A model generated the notes under the pieces. It saw nothing but the letters and a program-made list of their open reading frames with translations. It did not search any database and was not told the DNA's origin. Source: Carnegiea gigantea (taxonomy: Eukaryota > Streptophyta > Magnoliopsida > Caryophyllales > Cactaceae). From it: DNA of 64,000 bases. Of the stretch, positions 1 to 10,187 are shown piece by piece; position 1 is the first letter of the stretch, and every line of letters starts with the position of its first letter. Where the stretch lies: positions 670,001 through 734,000 of the forward strand of contig JAKOGI010000186.1 in assembly GCA_029747015.1 (NCBI GenBank), read 5' to 3'. The position numbers and the translations under genes are program-made.

Positions 1-607
1 TACAATAATACTTTATTAAATTATTAAAATAAATACAATCTACAAATTTACCAAATATTAGTTACTTTTTAAATTATGATAAATATTATGTCAAAAACTA
101 AACCAAAAAAAAAAAAACTATTTTTACTCTTTTATATTAACCAATTTCTACTATCATACCCAAAAAAAAATATACCAATTTTCACCCACTTTAATAAAAA
201 AAATACTAACTTTAACCCACTTCTATCAATCTCAAGATTCTCAACCAACTTCACTCATTACTAACCCCTCTTTTCCATGAAAAAGAACAGACGCTTAAAG
301 TATCAAAAATCAAGTCTTTTGACTTAAGAGCGAATCATAATATTAATAGTAGAAGTTTAATTGTCATTTAACTTTAATATGTGCAAGGCGGTAAAATTTA
401 AATTTTTGAGTAAGATTGTCCTAACTAAAAAATTTATAAATTTATAAATAATATTTATATTGTAGACTCGAATATTGATGCAATGATGTAACGTAATTTA
501 AAGGAAGCTTTTTTTCTTTGTTTTAAAGGAAGACAATAAAAAAAATTATAATATATGATAACCTGATTTATAAATCCCATGCTACCATATAATTTACTAA
601 GTAAATA
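1..607. other. AT-rich intergenic DNA, no gene seen
   Basis: Strongly AT-rich with many short A and T runs and stops in all frames. The 62-codon open stretch at 76-264 is low-complexity Lys/Asn/Phe/Ser coding and I do not regard it as a gene. No RNA gene, tandem array or terminal repeat was recognised. Confidence 0.6.
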
Positions 608-706
608 TCAGTTAGCTCAATTAGTATAGTTTCTAAGAATTTTTATCGAAAATCTGAGTTCAAATCGACCTATACATCTCATTCGTACCCCAACCAAAAA
701 AAATCT
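608..706 (+). repeat. tRNA-derived SINE-like unit
   Basis: A box A-like segment (TTAGCTCAATTAGTATAG, about 612-629) is followed about 27 bases later by a box B-like segment (GAGTTCAAATC, about 656-666). This is the internal RNA polymerase III promoter spacing of a tRNA-type SINE head. The unit ends in a short A run near 697-703. The segment cannot fold as a complete tRNA gene by eye because the acceptor stem does not pair. Family not identified. A degenerate tRNA pseudogene is the alternative. Confidence 0.45.
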
Positions 707-1294
707 ACATGATTTACCAAGTGAGATGACTGACCACTGTGTAATTAGATGTTACTTAATAAGCTATTGACTAACCTATACTATCATGTCATGATAAATT
801 TTTTAGGAGGACACCACTAACATATACTATTTACTGTAAGAAATTAGAGATAGCAGGGTAGAAAAGATAGACCATTAGATCAACATTTTTTACACTTACT
901 TTTTGAAAATTACTTTTTTCTTAAAAACTATTAACATGATGTGCATGCCTATTAAGTTATTAACAACTATGTGATAAAGTACAATATATGTACTGAAGTA
1001 CGTAGCGTAAAATGCATTGAACCAAACCAGCCAGGAGACCAAGTCAGCCATTTTTATCATCTCTCTACTTGTAGCCAGCCTTTTTTAAGAGACACATCTT
1101 GTTCTCACTTCTCAGGTCAATAGTCAACTACGAAGAAAAGAGTGAGCAAAAGCTCTCTATCAAATGGGGAACCAACTTAAGCATAAGATAACCATGCCAC
1201 CATGGTTAGTTTAAAAAGATATCCTTCCTTTTAGTATAGTTGGCATCGGACAATTATGCCATTCTCCAGAAGTCTTCTACGGAGGAAAAGCAGT
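707..1294. other. Intergenic DNA left of the LTR element
   Basis: AT-rich spacer without a convincing ORF or repeat. It is the left flank of the LTR element; its last five bases (CTGTG, 1295-1299) nearly match the five bases after the right LTR. Confidence 0.5.
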
Positions 1295-1299
1295 CTGTG

Positions 1300-2008
1300 T
1301 GTAATCACAAATTACAAAGATTGAATTTTTATAGATTCAATTGATTTGAATGGGATACAATCTCTATGAATACAATCCTCTGATTATTTCTCTTTTAAGG
1401 ATGAATTTTTCAACCTTTGAACAAAGAGGGGTAGGGGATCTATTTATAGGAAAGCTTCCTTCTTGAAAGTCAAGATAGGTCTTGACTTGGATTTTGGACT
1501 TTGACCTAGGTTTTGGGCCTTTTCAATCAAGTTTTACCCTAGACTGCTTTGACTTTCATTTGATTGACTTTAACTTTGACTTTGACTTTGACTTGTGAGT
1601 CTCCCGATCTTGTACTAGCACCGATTCGCCTCAAACTTTGACCAGACGTTGACTTGAGAGTCGATTTTGACGTTTGACTTATAAGCCGACGTAGGTCTTA
1701 ACCTTTGACTTTGACCTTGACTTCGACTTCGACTTTGACTTTAACCGCGTGATGATTTGGACGTCGTTCGGGTTTTGGGTCGTGACTTAACTTGATAGTC
1801 GTCCCTGAACCTCGATTTGGGCTTTGACTCGAATTTTGACTGAGTCCAGACTTGCTGGTCATTTGTGCTTCATTTTGGGTTTGACTTATGAGTCTTTTGA
1901 GCTTGACTTGTAAGTCTTTGCACTTGATTAAATTAATTAAAAGGGTTGGCCAAATTAACTAATTCAATTTAATTTTTGTACGGTACAAAAAAATTTTTAG
2001 TGCCTACA
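1300..2008 (-). repeat. Left LTR (3' LTR of the minus-strand element)
   Basis: About 709 bp, TG...CA bounded, homologous to 8665-9339. A TATA-like box (TATAAATA read on the minus strand) is at 1441-1448. Between about 1480 and 1930 the LTR carries around twenty TTGAC cores and repeated short palindromes of the GACTTGNNAGTC type. It is somewhat longer than the right LTR, mainly through expansion of GACTTT-type repeats near 1565-1600 and 1700-1745. Confidence 0.85.
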
Positions 2009-2021
2009 AATTGCCCCCTCG
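2009..2021 (-). other. Polypurine tract of the LTR element
   Basis: On the minus strand the bases directly before the left LTR read CTCGAGGGGGCAATT, a G-rich purine tract abutting TGTAGG. Its position at the inner edge of the 3' LTR is that expected for plus-strand DNA priming in an LTR retrotransposon. Confidence 0.6.
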
Positions 2022-3316
2022 AGACAAGGCCACGTACGAGACTTGTTGTTGGAGCGTGGCCGAAGTCTCGAATTTTTTTTAAAACGTACAATTTGGGCGC
2101 CTATTGAGTTGACTTATTATGCTGTCAATTGGACACCCTTTTCTTTTAGGTGGGTGGTCTTAGGGGGCTGTCGACTTGACTTAGAATTGTACTGCCTGTT
2201 ATTGCATGCCTTGATTTGAACATTGCTGTGTAATCTTGAGTCAACTTCAATATAATGGGCACCAATTTTAGTACATGTCCATTTGATTAGGCCTTAATGC
2301 AGGAACCATTCAATTTGGGCGGTTAGATCAGTGTCTGGGCCTGGCCTCAGCTTCAGCTTCCCCCCTTCCTTTCGCAAGCCTGGCCCGAGTGGCCTCTTCT
2401 TCTTTCCTTTGGGCAGGGCCTATTTCTTTTCTTTTATTTCCAACGCAGGCCTGGTCCTGGCTTTTCTTCACACGTGGGCTTGGGCGGCCCTTGTTTCCTT
2501 CTCTATTTTTTTGGTCTTGTTTCTCGGTGGGCCTTGACCTGGCCTTTGCTTCTCTTTGCTTCGGCTTGGGCTGAGCTGAACACTCGGTCTGCTCTTATTT
2601 TCACCAGAGCCAGCTTTCTTCTTCTGTTTCACTTAAACAAAGCATGCTTCTCACGTGACCAGGTCATCCCAGCCTCCTTTTCACCATCTTCTTCTTCCTC
2701 TTGCTTCGACAGCCGTCCAACGCCGAGACGTCAGTGAGCCTCTGCCCAGCCTTTCTTCTTCATTTGTTGCCTCTTCATCGCTACAGCACCCAGCCACCCG
2801 AAACCCTCAACGCCCTCGGCTTCTCACGCTAGTGCTGCTGCTGGTTTTGTCGGTGAAAGCTCTCTCCAAAGGTTTGATCTTTGCACACTAGTTTCGTCAT
2901 CTTCGTCGTTCTCCAGCTCCCTGAAACTCAGAACCAGATGTCCAGCCGCGCCCCATCGCGGCTGTTGATGCAACTAGTTTGCAAAGGAGGTCATCTCTAA
3001 AACTTGGTCTTGGCCACCATTTTTTGATCAAAGGTATACTTCTTCTTTGTTAACAGGGCAAGCTCCTTCTCTTGTCATTGCTGTGCTTGACTCACCCTTT
3101 TTTTTTCGGTTGAATCAGCTACAGAGGCCAAAGAACCATTCTTTTGTGCCTAGAAAACTCTCGTGGGACCACCATAAAAGGCAAGGTAATAACCTTGACC
3201 CTGTTTCTTTCCTTTTTTTCTTTTTTTTTTTGGGGGGGGGGGAGTTTGATTGAATGGAATGAGAATGGAAAATAATCTGGGCAAACTCTTCTGCGTGTGA
3301 GCAGTAATCTGTGCCC

Positions 3317-3350
<34 letters not shown>

Positions 3351-4482
3351 TTTGTGGTTTGATTCGAAGGGAACATTGGTTGAGCAATAGACTTGTCATG
3401 CGTGTGAGGAGGAGAAGGAGAGTAAAAGATTCATGCTCGGCTGACAATGGCGTAGCGGTGTTTTGGGTAGGATTTCGGCAAATTACTCCAAGTCCCCTCT
3501 TTGCTGTTTTGCATATAGGTATTCTCATTACAGTACATGCAATTCCTATTTTGGCCCTCAACATACTCTAGCAACTTGCATGAAAACCCTTTGCTTCCTC
3601 TTTTTTTTTGGGGGGGGGGGGTGTTGATGGCACTTGGTTGGAACCACAGTGGGTGCCAGATTTTTTTTTTTTTTTTAATGGATATGGAACTTTGGATTGG
3701 GCATGCCTCATGCTTATTATTATTTTTTTTTTTGTTGATATTTATTGGTTTTGGTGGTTTGAACAAACTGGATATGGCTGTAAAGAAGACAGAGAGAGTG
3801 AAGAAACTTGGCCCCGGTTTTTGTTCACCTTTGCTGGGAAATGCAGGGAAGACGAAAGCTTGGCCAAATTTCACCAAGTTGTTGTTTTGCTTTTGTCTTT
3901 CTATTTTGCAGTACAATTGGTCTCCTTGTTGCTGTTTATTTGCCCAAACTTTGACCTTTCCTCCTCTTTTGAATATGAAAAGCAAGTTTTTTTTTTTTTT
4001 TTCCGAATTGAATAACTTGAATAAATCAAAATATCAACCTTTTGGAATAAAACCCCCTCTTTTTTTGGTGTGAGGCCAACCTATGCGTAAAAATGAGAAC
4101 AATTTTGTCTTGCTCATGAGCCCTAGGTTGCTTGTGTCTTGGTCTTTTATTGAAATTTGCAATGTTGTATCTTGACCTTGAAAGACTTGTCATTTTCTTT
4201 TGACGACCATGAGCAATAGAGGTAGTAACTTTGACTGAAATGAGACCAAAGGAAGTCACTTCATAGTCTTAAAAGTCTTCTCATGCCTGCTTGAGCCGTT
4301 GTAACATCGCATTCATTTATTGTCGCATTTTCGCATATCACGACGTCATGCTCACTTGTTGAAAGATCGCTTTTCTGTCGCTTGTGCTAATTTTTTTTTT
4401 TGAATGCCGAGACCCTTTTTCTTTTTTTTTCCTCTTCTTTTTTTTTGGTACTGTTGCTTGTACAGGTTGAGGAGTCATTCAA
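2022..4482 (-). other. Internal non-coding part of the LTR element
   Basis: C/T-rich and homopolymer-rich DNA in the place where pol would be expected. Several open stretches exist (for example 2331-2737 plus, 3431-3985 minus), but they are low-complexity, overlap each other on both strands and show no known domain. Two T-run/G-run junctions lie at 3221-3242 and 3601-3621, and a T run of about 29 near 3320-3349. Confidence 0.5.
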
Positions 4483-4895
4483 AGAACCGCTTGCAATACG
4501 GCTTGCTGCTTGCCCAAGGGCCTTGAACGGAACTGATACACATAAAAGTGGTAAGAAGACTTGAAGAACCACACTTGCGATACAATTCGCTGCTTGGCTT
4601 TGGGTTTTGAACGGAACTGATACGCACGGAAGTGGTATGAAGACTTGAAGAACCACACTTGCAATACAGTTCGTTGCTTGGCTTTGGGCCTTGAATGGAA
4701 CTGATATGCACGGAAGTGGTATGAAGACTTGAAGAACCACACTTGCGACACAGTTCGCTGCTTGGCTTATGGACCTTGAACGGAACTGATACACACGGAA
4801 GTGGTATGAAGACTTGAAGAACCACACTTGCAATACAGTTCGCTGCTTGGCTTATGAGCCTTAAACGGAACTGATACGTACGGAAGTGGTGTGAA
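4483..4895 (-). repeat. 84-bp tandem repeat array inside the LTR element
   Basis: Five copies starting at about 4483, 4565, 4649, 4733 and 4818 share the start AGAACCACACTTGC and the segment GGAACTGATACxCACGGAAGTGG. Spacing is 82, 84, 84 and 85 bases; the last copy is partial. Because 84 is a multiple of three, the minus strand stays open in more than one frame across the array and would read as a 28-residue repeat. I see no start context or domain and treat the array as non-coding. Confidence 0.9.
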
Positions 4896-5337
4896 GAGTG
4901 CAGAGCAGCTAGCGCGGCAATCGACGAACATTTTGATTGATTTTGCTCCACGCTTCCCCCTTCTTTAGCATTTATTTTCTTTAGACGCCGCTTTACTTAC
5001 TGATTTCTTTCCTAAAAAAAAAATTTAACTTTGTGTTTTCTTCTATTTTCAGGTGATTCATAATGGTGCAAGTCGCGAGGAGAAGCTTGGCGGCAGAAAG
5101 GTGATGTTTTTGATCTCTTCTCTTTCATGGCCCCCTTTTTCTTTGTGTGTGATGTGTTTGACTGCACTTGATGATTTGCTGAAGTTGTCTACGTACTTAT
5201 GGGTACTTGCAATTCCCTATAAGATCAAGTTTTTATGTAGTTCAACTAAGCATCCTTTTTTCATTTGTTTTGCCGTTCACAACTTATACTCTTGCAGGTC
5301 AGAAGTAGTACAAAGTTTTTTTTTTTTTGTGGCTTGA

Positions 5338-5635
5338 GTGAACAGTTTATACTCTTACTCAAGAGTTAGCATTTTGTTGATATGCGTGAACAGTTTAGAC
5401 TCTTGTTCAGGAGTCGTCTTTTTTGAATGTGTGAACAGTTTAGCCTCTTATTTGGGAGTCTTCTTTTTTTGAATGCGTGAATAGTTTAACCTCCTGTTCG
5501 GGAGTCTTCTTTTTTTTTGAATGCGCAAACAGTTTAACCTCTTGTTCGAGAGTCTTTTTTTTTTTTGGGAATGTATGTGAACTTTGGGGTTTCTTTTTTT
5601 TGTGGTGAATAGTTTAAACTCTTGCCTAGAAGTTA
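5338..5635. repeat. About 47-bp tandem repeats with hairpin cores
   Basis: Degenerate copies begin GTGAACAGTTTA near 5338, 5386, 5431, 5477, 5524, 5577 and 5605. Each carries a short inverted repeat such as GACTCTTGTTCAGGAGTC followed by a T run. They lie between the gag remnant and the 84-bp array, still within the LTR element. Confidence 0.8.
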
Positions 5636-5648
5636 ATCCAGCATTTCC

Positions 5649-8350
5649 TCAATGGAGCGCGTGGACCCCTTGGCTCGTGTCGCGGTTGGAAAAAGCTTGC
5701 TCCTCAGTTCTTTCTTTTGAACTAGCCTCAGCCCCTTGGCGAGTGAGAATTAGGACGCGCCTCTTTACTTTTAGTGAGTCATCCACCTTCACATCCAAAG
5801 TGGAAACACGCTTCATGCGTGAAGGAATCAAACTTTGGACTTCATTTGTTTTGCCGAGGCGGCTGAACGCTGAATCTCTTTTTTGTGAGGGTGGTACATT
5901 TGATGACGTCTCACCTATTTTGATTCTGGCAATGATCGAGGGTTTAGGTTGCTCATCCTTCTTCAACCTATGGAAGACAGAGTGTTTCGGGATTTTATCC
6001 TTTCCAATTCTTCTAAACACAGAAGGGCATTGGCGCGACGTTAACGGCTGCAACCTGTCGAACACCGTCGTTTTGGGGTTGGTCTTGACATTTTCACCCT
6101 CACTATCATCAACTTCTTCAGCTGTGATATATTGCACGAGGGCTTGCTTTTCCTTACGTCGTCTCGAAATCCTCACAGGCTAGGGCGGTACGTAGCTAAG
6201 ACCAACTTTAGGTGTTGCGGCATTGCCCCCTTGACTTTGTATGACTCTTTGTGTGCTGTCAAGTCTGCAGGGCTTAGCTTCGATCACATGCCCCAAAGAT
6301 GTTGGCTAGCTGAAGTCATGACTGGACCTCTTCATTAACTTTTACGCATTAGGATCACACCCATCGCTGATGCGCATATTTGACATCTCACTTTCTTCTT
6401 GAAACGAGCCTTTAGAAGAGGCAACAAAACCAGGGAGAGAAATCTTGGTCAATTTGCTTGGGTTCGTCTTATGAACTGGAAGCATACCCTTTTCTTTCAG
6501 AACGCACCAGTTTGCTTCATTGAACTTGCGTTCAACCTTAATTGCACTTTTAGGATTTATGCGTTTAAAGACTGGCGCCGCTGAATTTGCCGCGACATTT
6601 GCTTGCTTGATGGACGAGAATGAAATTGTCCTCTCATTCTTTTCTTTCTGTTGTTGTTGTGGCTGGATGCTGCCATGACCACTTTCTTCAAGAGGGACAT
6701 TCAACTCTTTATTTGTTTCGTCATCGTCAATTTCGAAACATGAAATTGTGTAGACAGCCACACTATCAAAGAAGCTTTTTATGAAGCATTCTCTTGAGCC
6801 CTCTAGTACTTCAGCATAATCCATTTTAGAATCTGACTCATCAGCCTCTTGCACTATGACGTGGCCAACTTCTGCTGTTTCATCCAAATCTAAAATGATT
6901 CTTCCTTCCTCAGCCAGTCGCATGATGCGCTCCTTGAGTGTAACGCACTTTTCAAGAGGGTGACCAACAATTCTATGTATCGACAGTATTTGGGGTCGGT
7001 GGTCCTCCCAACTTCTTCTGAGCGCTTTGGCTCGGGCAATTCGATGACACCCTTTTCGAGTAAGTCATCTAGCATGCCTGACAAATCTGAGTCAAGAAAT
7101 GAATACTTATTTTCCTGAAATTCTTTCAGTGTGGGTTGCTTATTTGTCACAACTTTAAACGACGAGCTCTTCTTGCCCCCTAGTTTTGGCTTTTCCATAA
7201 TGCGAATTGGCTGACTTGTAGAGGTGGACATCGCTTCTTTAGTCGTGCCCTTAGAAAAGTTAACATTCTTCTCGAACTCAACTTTGTCCCTCTTTGATTC
7301 AATAGAATAGAAGGAGTTGGCGCGACGACTAACTATCGTCACCTCCATGTCATGCGCCTTGGCCGCCAATTCTTGAAAGGTCCTAGGTTTGCTCATTTGT
7401 AGGACGTACAGCAAGTCCCAGTGCATGCATTGGGTGCACATTTCGGCGGCGGAGGCTTCAGACAAACGATCCTTGCACTCGAGGCTTAGTGCCCTCCAGC
7501 AGTTGATGTAGTCAAGAACTGGCTCATCCTTCCACTGTTTTGTGTTTGTCAGCTCAGTCATCCTGACAACGCGCTGAGTGCTGTAAAACCTATTGAAAAA
7601 CTCTTGCTCCATTTGTTCCCAGTTATCAATGGACTCGGGTTCCAAGTCTGTATACCAGTCAAACGCAATCCCTTTTAGAGTACGGACAAACTGCTTCACC
7701 AGTCGGTCTCCCTCTGTGCCAGCATTACTGCACGTCTCAATGAAGTGCGCTACATGCTGTTTAGGGTTGCCCTTGCCATTGAACTGGTTGAACTTGGGAG
7801 GCTGATAGCCATGGGGCATACGCAGCACGTCAATCCTCTTTGTATAGGGCTTTGTGTATAAGTGGGTCTTGTGAGACCCTCCTCCTAACTGAGCCTTAAC
7901 TGCGTTTGCTATCAAACTCTGAATCTGCTTAACTGACATTAAGCCTAAGGAGCAGTCATTCTTAGCTTTGCGGTCATTGTCAGATTCCTCGCTGTGATGT
8001 GACTCTTTGTCAGAGTTTTCAGTGCCCGAACTCTTGTTAGACGTTTCAGAGAACTTCTTTTCCAGCCTCTTTGTCAATTCAGCAATTTGATCATTCTGGC
8101 GCTTGATTTGGACGTCCTTCTCTGCGCTCTCTTTAGAGAGCCTATCCAAGGTAGCCGTCATACTTGCCAGTTGCTCTTCAAGGTTAGCAGCTCCTGTCTT
8201 CATGACTGGCATGATGGCAGTGTCAGAAGATTCAGTTTCAATCTCTGACATGCGCGCCCCCTTTAGTGAAGGCGAAGATGAGGCACTACTATAGTAGTCT
8301 TCAACCTCGCAGACTGGAGATTGAAGGCTAACTTTTTGAATTTCATCCAT
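5649..8350 (-). pseudogene. Broken Ty3/gypsy-type gag of the left LTR element
   Basis: The open frame starts at ATG 8350 and runs to 6890 (486 codons). It has an acidic/coiled-coil N-terminus and a retrotransposon gag core with the usual aromatic and leucine pattern (FNQFNGKGNPKQHVAHF, then AFDWYTDLEPESIDNWEQME, then YINCWRALSLECKDRL). The end of this frame is garbled by a frameshift near 6985: a C-H-C segment typical of this family continues in another frame as the open stretch 6923-6342. That frame is interrupted by TAA at 6342-6344, by further stops including a TAG near 6177-6182, and then reads on to 5649 with repeated VFxRL/VFxRI motifs. The 6176-5649 part has no ATG start. So it is one ancestral gag product broken by at least one frameshift and several stops. 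No protease or RT follows. Confidence 0.85.
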
Positions 8351-8642
8351 CCAGGACGACGACTTGTATTGCGTTTTTGAGTCTTAGAATTTGGATGTGG
8401 GCGACACAGTCTGCATAGCAGCGGTCGACGGAGCAGCTTTTGCCATGCTCCTGGTCTTCATTGTATGAGCGCACTTACTAGAAGTAACGCTTGCTTCATA
8501 GGATCTAAAAGAGAAAGATCTCATGTTCTTCTTCTTCAAAGGTTGCGCGGCGACATTCTTTGTAGCCATATCTCCGTCGAAGATGATGTGCTTGTGACTT
8601 GAAAGTCTTGATTTTTAAGAGAAAGAGATGAGAGGTAGAGAC

Positions 8643-8660
8643 GTCCCACCGGGCGTGCCA
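8643..8660 (-). other. Primer binding site of the LTR element
   Basis: On the minus strand, four bases inside the right LTR, the sequence reads TGGCACGCCCGGTGGGAC. It begins TGG, the complement of a tRNA 3' CCA end, as required for tRNA-primed reverse transcription. It is not the initiator-methionine site (TGGTATCAGAGC). I do not assign the tRNA species. Confidence 0.7.
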
Positions 8661-8664
8661 AATT

Positions 8665-9339
8665 TGTAATTACAAATTACAAAAATTGAATTTTTATAGA
8701 TTCAATTGATTTGAATGGGGTACAATCTCTATGAATACAATCCTTTAATTCTTTCTCTTTCAAGGATGGATTTTCCAACCTTTGAACAAAGAGGGGTAGG
8801 GGACCTATTTATAGGAAAGCCTCCCTCTTGAAAGTCAAGACAGACCTTGACTTGGGTTTTGGGCTTTGACCTAGGTTTTGGGCCTTTTTAATCAGGCTTT
8901 ATTATAGACTGCTTTGACTTTCATTTGTTTGACTTTAACTTTAACTTGGGAGTCTCCCAGCCTTGTACTGAGCACCGACTTGGAAGTCGCCTCGAACTTT
9001 GACTAGATGTTGACTTGAGAGTCGATTTTGACGTTTGACTTGTAAGTCGACGTAGGTCTTGACCTTTGACTTTGACTGCGCGATGATTTGGACGTCGTTC
9101 GGGCTTTGGATCGTGACTTGACTTGATAGTCGTTCCTGAACCTCGATTTGGGCTTTGACTCGAATTTTGACTGAGTCCAAACTTGCTAGTCATTTGGGCT
9201 TCATTTTGGGTTTGACTTGTGAGTCTTTTGAGCTTGACTTGTAAGTCTTTGGGCTTAATTAAATTAATTAAAAGGGTTGGCCAAATTAACTAATTTAATT
9301 TAATTTTGATACGACACGAATAAATTTTTAGTGCCTACA
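8665..9339 (-). repeat. Right LTR (5' LTR of the minus-strand element)
   Basis: About 675 bp, homologous to 1300-2008. The minus-strand TATA-like box is at 8806-8813. The same TTGAC-rich palindromic segment is present at about 8840-9255. As the upstream LTR it would hold the promoter for the gag transcript. Confidence 0.85.
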
Positions 9340-9344
9340 CTGTA

Positions 9345-10187
9345 ACGAGTAAGTGGAGAGGAAAGATCTCTAAAGATTCTAATCTCATTCCATTTCAATG
9401 ACTCGGAAGGACAATAACGCTCAACAAAATGCGAGTATCTAGGGCCTAAAACAAAATGCGAGTATCTAGGGCCTAAAAAGGCATTTCATATATTATTATT
9501 AGCACAAATTAATAAATGTGTAGGTTGTGTGCATGTATTTAGTATTATCTACCATTCCTCCAGCTTATAACTTTTGAATTGAGCCTTCTATTACATTAGA
9601 CTATAACGGATTGTTTTAATGGATTCAACTAACTCTGTTGATCAAAATTTGAAGCTAAAATTCAAATTTTAGATTAAAATTTCATCTACATCAACTATAG
9701 CGTTGTAATGCTTTTTGACATTGATTTTTTTTTTTGGGGGGGTGGGGGAGGACTCTTTGTCAAGTTTGCAAATGGTCGTTGGTACATTTAAGAGACTAAA
9801 ACAAAAAACAAATTCATCTCATGTAAATTATTTTTTTTATACAAGTCTACCACTACTATCCTACCTAATAAATATTAGGTAACATCAGGAGGATGCACCA
9901 CATGAATGGTTTATCACATCACAGGATTTGCAGAGACAGTAGCAGTAGTACATTACAGTATTCTACTTAGATGGCACACAACAGAACATGAAATTCATGC
10001 CTCAGATCTTATTCACAGCAGAGTAAAAGAACATGCGTGGAGCGACTCCTACAAGGTCTCAACTCTTCTCCAACATGGCTGATTCCATGATGACAAAATG
10101 CTTCTGTTTCCCTTGTTTTAGGTCCAGCTCAAGGGGTTTGAAGCGTAAAACTTGGGAAATTGAAGGGGACAGACCTGAGAATTTGAG
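9345..10187. other. Spacer between LTR element and the TIGR01589 gene
   Basis: No gene seen. It holds a two-copy 27-bp direct repeat at 9424-9477 (ACAAAATGCGAGTATCTAGG...), a T11-G7 junction at 9725-9742, and on its right side the presumed 3' UTR of the minus-strand gene ending at 10188. Confidence 0.6.
9424..9477. repeat. Two-copy 27-bp tandem repeat
   Basis: ACAAAATGCGAGTATCTAGG and the seven following bases occur at 9424 and again, identical, at 9451. A recent small tandem duplication. Confidence 0.9.

Larger units (their letters stand above)
1295..9344 (-). mobile_element. Non-autonomous Ty3/gypsy-type LTR element (gag only), minus strand
   Basis: Two direct LTRs (1300-2008 and 8665-9339) both start TGTAAT and end CCTACA on the plus strand. 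Flanks are CTGTG (1295-1299) and CTGTA (9340-9344), a 5-bp target duplication with one mismatch. A primer site lies inside the right LTR and a polypurine tract inside the left one, so transcription runs right to left. The only coding remnant is gag (8350 to about 5649); no protease, reverse transcriptase, RNase H or integrase motif was seen. The space where pol would lie holds tandem repeats and C/T-rich non-coding DNA. The LTRs differ at roughly one base in ten over the first 200 bases aligned by eye, so the insertion is old. It fits the large non-autonomous gag-only class (TR-GAG or LARD types). Confidence 0.85.

Noticed and set aside
76..264. 62-codon ORF
   Set aside because: Low-complexity AT-driven coding, no domain, no gene context.
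2331..2891. Overlapping hydrophobic ORFs on the plus strand
   Set aside because: They lie antisense inside the LTR element, overlap in three frames and reflect C/T-rich DNA.
3431..4073. ORFs of 135-184 codons on both strands
   Set aside because: Built around T, G and A runs; no recognisable domain on either strand.
4387..4951. Three overlapping repeat-protein ORFs on the minus strand
   Set aside because: They arise because the 84-bp DNA repeat is a multiple of three; several frames are open at once, which is not typical of a real gene.
5584..6183. 199-codon plus-strand ORF
   Set aside because: Antisense shadow of the gag remnant.
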